Source: a virus
DNA length: 24,655 bases
Strand: one strand, 5' to 3'
IMG/VR virus record: IMGVR_UViG_3300032820_000115
Location: 1-24,655 of that record
The notes beneath the pieces are model-generated. The model saw only the letters and a list, made by a program, of their open reading frames with translations. It was not told the origin of the DNA and made no database searches. The position numbers and the translations under genes were made by a program. Every line of letters begins with the position of its first letter. The first letter of the stretch is position 1. Below, one piece after another: positions 22,069 through 24,655 of the stretch.

Positions 22069-23487
22069 ATGAATTTTAGCGACATGATGAAGCAGGACAT
22101 TACGAACAGTGGCCCGAACGTTGTAAAGGAAGAGCACGACTCGAACAAAATCGACATCAGCAACGCGACGGACAATGCTCGAGCGGGTACGCTGTCGCGA
22201 CGTCGAGACGCGAGCAATCGCGGCGAAGGCTGGGACGCGTACGAGTACGGGATGAGCGAAACGGAAGCCGTTCGCCTCGCGACGACAGAAGAGGGGCGAC
22301 AGCAGATTCGCGAGAGTGCGAAGGCTCGGGCGGATCTCGACGACTCGACGGGAAAGGTGGCCATGCTGAGTGCCCTACAGCCCGCGTGGCATGGACTGGG
22401 AGTGCAGATCGATCGAGCTGTTGACGGACAGCAGGCGATCGAGTTTGCTTCGCTCGCGGGATGGGGTTTAAGGAAGCATGAGCACCGCGTCGACGTCACA
22501 CTCGGTCCCGGCGTACCCATGGAGGATGGCGACCGCGTCATGCACTCGGACATGGAGGCCCAGGTGGTCAGCCGACCGTCTGGGAATTACGCGATCGTTC
22601 GCGGCGACACGGGCGCGGTGATCGGAAAAAGTGTCGGCAGCCAATATGAGATTTTCGAGAATGAACAGCTCGCGGATCTCGTGGACGCCGTGCTCGACTT
22701 TGGTGCGGAAGTGATCACAGCCGGATCGCTCGGGAAAGGTGAGAGGGTTTGGATTCTCGCGAAGATGCCCGAGACTGCGACTGTCGCGGAAGGCGACACG
22801 CTCGAGCAGTACATTCTGTTCGTCAACGCTCACGACGGTTCGGGTGCTATCAAAGTCATGCCGACGAGCGTGCGAGTAGAGTGTGCGAACACAATGCCGA
22901 ACACGCGAGGGCGACGCGGGATCTCGATCCGACACACGAAGAACGCGAAGCAACGAGTGGCAGAAGTTAAGCGCGCACTCGGGCTGGCTGTGCAAGAGTT
23001 CGACGAGTTCGCGGATATGGCTCGCGAGTTGGCGGCGGCGGAAATGACAGTGTCGCCCGAGTCGTTCTTTGACGACGTGCTGGATCAGGCACTGACTAGC
23101 AACGTCGCGGGCGAGCGGGTGACGTCCGCGAAAATTCTCGACGGGACGATTCGCAAGGCAATCGGATCGGTTGTCAACGAGGAACTGCGAGATGCTGAAC
23201 TGAAAAAGTTCGATCGCCACCTGAAGCGTCGTGCGTCGCTCATGGACGACATGCTCGCTCGCTTCGCCAACGAACGCTGCAACGGCAAAGAGTCGATCTC
23301 TGGCTCGATATGGGCTGCCGTAAACGCTGTCACGGAGAACCTTGACCACAGCCCGTTGTGGCAATTGAATAATCCCGAGTCGACTCGACAGAATCGCGCC
23401 GAGTCGCGGTTTGATTCCTTGCTGACGGGAACGGCAGCGGATCTCACCGAGTACACGTTGAGTGCCGCAAAGGCTCTGCTGAACTAA
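22069..23487 (+). CDS. DUF932 (phage/plasmid-like) protein
   Basis: A 472-residue protein whose residues from about 100 on match DUF932: PAWHGLGVQIDRAV (WHGLG at 107-111), then GDTGAVIGKSVGSQYEIFEN, FGAEVITAGSLGKGERVWIL, EQYILFVNAHDGSGAIKVMP and VRVECANTMPN. The first 95 residues are an extra charged, low-complexity part not typical of the family. DUF932 proteins are common on phages and plasmids; their function is not settled (roles in DNA recombination or defence-related processes have been suggested). It is the largest gene of the element-led module and has copy 4 with an AAAGG ribosome site upstream. Confidence 0.88.
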   Translation: MNFSDMMKQDITNSGPNVVKEEHDSNKIDISNATDNARAGTLSRRRDASNRGEGWDAYEYGMSETEAVRLATTEEGRQQIRESAKARADLDDSTGKVAMLSALQPAWHGLGVQIDRAVDGQQAIEFASLAGWGLRKHEHRVDVTLGPGVPMEDGDRVMHSDMEAQVVSRPSGNYAIVRGDTGAVIGKSVGSQYEIFENEQLADLVDAVLDFGAEVITAGSLGKGERVWILAKMPETATVAEGDTLEQYILFVNAHDGSGAIKVMPTSVRVECANTMPNTRGRRGISIRHTKNAKQRVAEVKRALGLAVQEFDEFADMARELAAAEMTVSPESFFDDVLDQALTSNVAGERVTSAKILDGTIRKAIGSVVNEELRDAELKKFDRHLKRRASLMDDMLARFANERCNGKESISGSIWAAVNAVTENLDHSPLWQLNNPESTRQNRAESRFDSLLTGTAADLTEYTLSAAKALLN

Positions 23488-23489
23488 GC

Positions 23490-23546
23490 GAGTCGCTCGA
23501 CTACGCTGCCACGAGTCCGATCGTGGCGGCGACTTGGGGCGATTTA
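23490..23546 (+). repeat. Structured leader element, copy 5
   Basis: Shortened dyad AGTCG-CT-CGACT, then a hairpin CGCTGCCACGA / TCGTGGCGGCG of 11 bp with one G-T pair and a six-base loop, then TTGGGGCGATTTA. Arm sequence differs from copies 1-4 but pairing is kept. AAGGAG precedes the ATG at 23566. Confidence 0.9.
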
Positions 23547-23565
23547 CCAACTTAAGGAGTGTCGA

Positions 23566-23970
23566 ATGATCTACAGAATTGGAAGTGAGGGACTTGAGGG
23601 CAGTGGCTCGGTCAGTATCAGCGGCAATAGATGGTCGCTCGCAGACGATGGATACCTCGTCTATGAGGGTGGCCTGTCGGGCGCAATCAAGCTGGCGATC
23701 GACATCGAGGACGCGCACAATCCGGACGGGGGCGTCCAGGTGTACGAAGGCGTTCGCGACGGCTGGGGCGATCCTGTCTTACCTGCGGCTATTCTTTACC
23801 GACAGGTCTGGGACACGGACGACCCCGACGACTACTGGGAGTCGCTTTGCGACGAACATGGGCACAGTGTCGTCTCGTATCAAGTCGACAAGAACGGCGA
23901 TCTTGAGGCGGTCATCCACTTAGATTGTCCCCTGCCTGCAACTGGAGGAATGCGTGATGACAATGCATGA
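23566..23970 (+). CDS. Hypothetical acidic protein, paralogue of the 21682 gene product
   Basis: A 134-residue protein with AAGGAG seven bases before the ATG. It starts MIYRIGSEGLEGSGSVSISG and carries YEGGLSGAIKLAIDIEDAHN, GVQVYEG and VWDTDDPDDYWESLCDEHGH. The spacing of GVQVY and WDTxDPxxY matches the protein at 21682, with about 10 more residues between them and a C-terminal extension (SYQVDKNGDLEAVIHLD). No family is recognised. The end overlaps the next gene by 14 bases, suggesting coupled translation. Confidence 0.7.
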   Translation: MIYRIGSEGLEGSGSVSISGNRWSLADDGYLVYEGGLSGAIKLAIDIEDAHNPDGGVQVYEGVRDGWGDPVLPAAILYRQVWDTDDPDDYWESLCDEHGHSVVSYQVDKNGDLEAVIHLDCPLPATGGMRDDNA

Positions 23971-24190
23971 TCCAAGGCCGACTCTCATCGACACTGTGAA
24001 CGAGGATCTTGCACCCATCCTTGCCAAGCATGGCATTCGCCATGTCTTGGAATCCTTGGGCGATACGCTGGAATACAATGCCCAGGAGTTCCTACGCCGG
24101 GCACCCGGTGCGATGGGTGACGCCCTGGCTAATGAGAGACTGGAGGCCGCACGACACGCACGTCAGGCTGCCGAATGGATCAACCGGTAA
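23957..24190 (+). CDS. Small helical protein, unknown
   Basis: 77 residues from ATG 23957, chosen because GGAGGA lies seven bases upstream; a GTG one codon earlier and an ATG two codons later are alternatives. The sequence is mostly helical (LIDTVNEDLAPILAKHGIRH, LESLGDTLEYNAQEFLRR, EAARHARQAAEWINR). I do not recognise the family. It is the one gene of this module without its own leader element. It overlaps the preceding gene instead, so it is likely translated as a coupled second cistron. Confidence 0.65.
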   Translation: MTMHDPRPTLIDTVNEDLAPILAKHGIRHVLESLGDTLEYNAQEFLRRAPGAMGDALANERLEAARHARQAAEWINR

Positions 24191-24206
24191 GCCGACGATC
24201 CCGTAA

Positions 24207-24275
24207 GGCAGCGTAGCCGAGCGACTCGACTACGCTGCCACGATCGGAATCGCGGCGGCGACTTGGGGCGATTTA
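24207..24275 (+). repeat. Structured leader element, copy 6 (long fold-back form)
   Basis: Here a 33-base inverted repeat runs from 24207 to 24239: GGCAGCGTAG pairs with CTACGCTGCC, CGAG with CTCG, around the centre CGA, with only one mismatch (24217/24229). The centre is the reverse complement of that in the other copies. The second hairpin (GCTGCC-A-CGAT / ATCG-C-GGCGGC) and TTGGGGCGATTTA follow. AAGGGCGA precedes the ATG at 24301. Confidence 0.88.
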
Positions 24276-24300
24276 ACCACTTCTTTTAAGGGCGAACGCG

Positions 24301-24552
24301 ATGACCCAACAAACACACGAATACCCAGTCGCCAAATTTGTCGACGGCGAGCGCACCGAGAATTTCTACGTCGCCAGTACCAGCCGCAGTGCGGCTGCCG
24401 CGACGATCTACAAAATGTGCAACGCGCCGCAGGCATTGCCAGGGGCGATCGCACTCGGGGCTTCGGGTTTCACGGTCCTCATAGATGGAGGCGTTACTAG
24501 TTACACGATTATGGACCACGATTATACCGACGACGTATTCGTCGGCCGATAG
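24301..24552 (+). CDS. Hypothetical small protein
   Basis: An 83-residue protein: EYPVAKFVDGERTENFYVAS, then SRSAAAATIYKMCNAPQALP and FTVLIDGGVTSYTIMDHDY. Mixed alpha/beta, no known family, no signal or membrane segment. Preceded by element copy 6 with a ribosome site AAGGGCG nine bases before the ATG. Followed by element copy 7, which should lead a further gene beyond the window end. Confidence 0.65.
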   Translation: MTQQTHEYPVAKFVDGERTENFYVASTSRSAAAATIYKMCNAPQALPGAIALGASGFTVLIDGGVTSYTIMDHDYTDDVFVGR

Positions 24553-24578
24553 GCAGCGTTAACAACTGAAGGAATTTA

Positions 24579-24638
24579 GTCGAGTCGCTCGACTACGCTG
24601 CCACGAGTCCGATCGTGGCGGCGACTTGGGGCGATTTA
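24579..24638 (+). repeat. Structured leader element, copy 7
   Basis: Dyad GTCGAG-TCG-CTCGAC, the same hairpin as copy 5 and TTGGGGCGATTTA. After it come ACGTTTTTT and GAAAG, the start of a ribosome site, at the window end. A GGCAGCGT 20-30 bases upstream (24552-24559) could pair with ACGCTGCC at 24595-24602, as in the fold-back of copy 6. Confidence 0.9.
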
Positions 24639-24655
24639 GAAACGTTTTTTGAAAG

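Noticed and set aside
22468-23718. 416-residue open frame on the minus strand
   Set aside because: It lies antisense to the DUF932 gene, whose product matches a known family. The antisense translation is Arg/Ser/Val-rich with no domain, and has no leader or ribosome site of its own.
20701-24638. Reading the repeated elements as a CRISPR array
   Set aside because: Copies are separated by whole genes, not by short spacers of equal length, and the copies vary.
20701-24638. Reading the repeated elements as simple Rho-independent terminators
   Set aside because: The T-rich tract lies some 20 bases after the hairpin rather than directly after it, is missing in copy 5 and nearly so in copy 1, and the elements sit tightly before start codons.
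20701-24638. Reading TTGGGG as a -35 box of sigma-70 promoters
   Set aside because: No consistent -10 sequence at 16-18 bases downstream in the seven copies.

Overview
The window is part of the genome of a long-tailed, siphovirus-like dsDNA bacteriophage (Caudoviricetes; free phage or prophage not decided here). It carries a HK97-type packaging, head and tail gene set in canonical order on the + strand, with tight ATGA overlaps. No tRNA, rRNA, integrase, lysis or replication gene was recognised. The host is probably a planctomycete or another aquatic bacterium. That is a weak inference, resting on a small secreted Cys-containing protein (19705-20091, minus) and a Cys-rich tail-end protein that resemble small proteins I associate with Planctomycetota.

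Layout. 61-3559: ParB-like/DNA methyltransferase fusion, then P27-type small and large terminase subunits. 3593-7791: tiny membrane protein, portal, S49 maturation protease, an intrinsic terminator with a duplicated 5' arm, and the major capsid protein. 7831-9303: small capsid-region proteins, plus a GT42/MptE-like protein of unproven function. 9300-11977: a sialic-acid-type sugar cassette (CMP-sugar synthetase, minimal HAD phosphatase, SAM methyltransferase, NeuB-like synthase) set inside the head module. 11974-14188: head-tail connector, adaptor, DUF3168-like, tail tube and gp10-like genes. 14185-16437: tail assembly chaperone with a canonical -1 frameshift site, then tape measure protein. 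16437-19292: tail-tip region proteins, one with about 20 cysteines, and a zinc-ribbon protein. 19304-20091: two genes on the minus strand, a moron-like pair. 20092-20784: no convincing gene. 20785-24655: a different module of small unknown genes plus a DUF932 protein.

The most unusual feature is in the last module. Seven copies of a structured intergenic element of about 50-70 bp precede nearly every gene. Each has a dyad (GTCGAG-N3-CTCGAC or a shortened form), a GC-rich hairpin whose arms vary in a compensated way between copies, the conserved string TTGGGGCGATTTA, usually a pyrimidine/T-rich stretch, and usually a GAAAGGCGA-type ribosome binding site. This looks like a repeated regulatory cassette, comparable in concept to the promoter-early stem-loops of T4-type phages but with no sequence relation that I recognise.

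A second unexpected signal is copied capsid-gene DNA. A 37-bp stretch of the major capsid gene recurs exactly, out of frame, inside the methyltransferase gene, and a 20-bp stretch recurs in frame inside the CMP-sugar synthetase gene.

The sugar genes plausibly make an activated nonulosonic acid for virion or host-surface decoration. The protein just after the capsid genes may be the transferase, but this is a hypothesis only.
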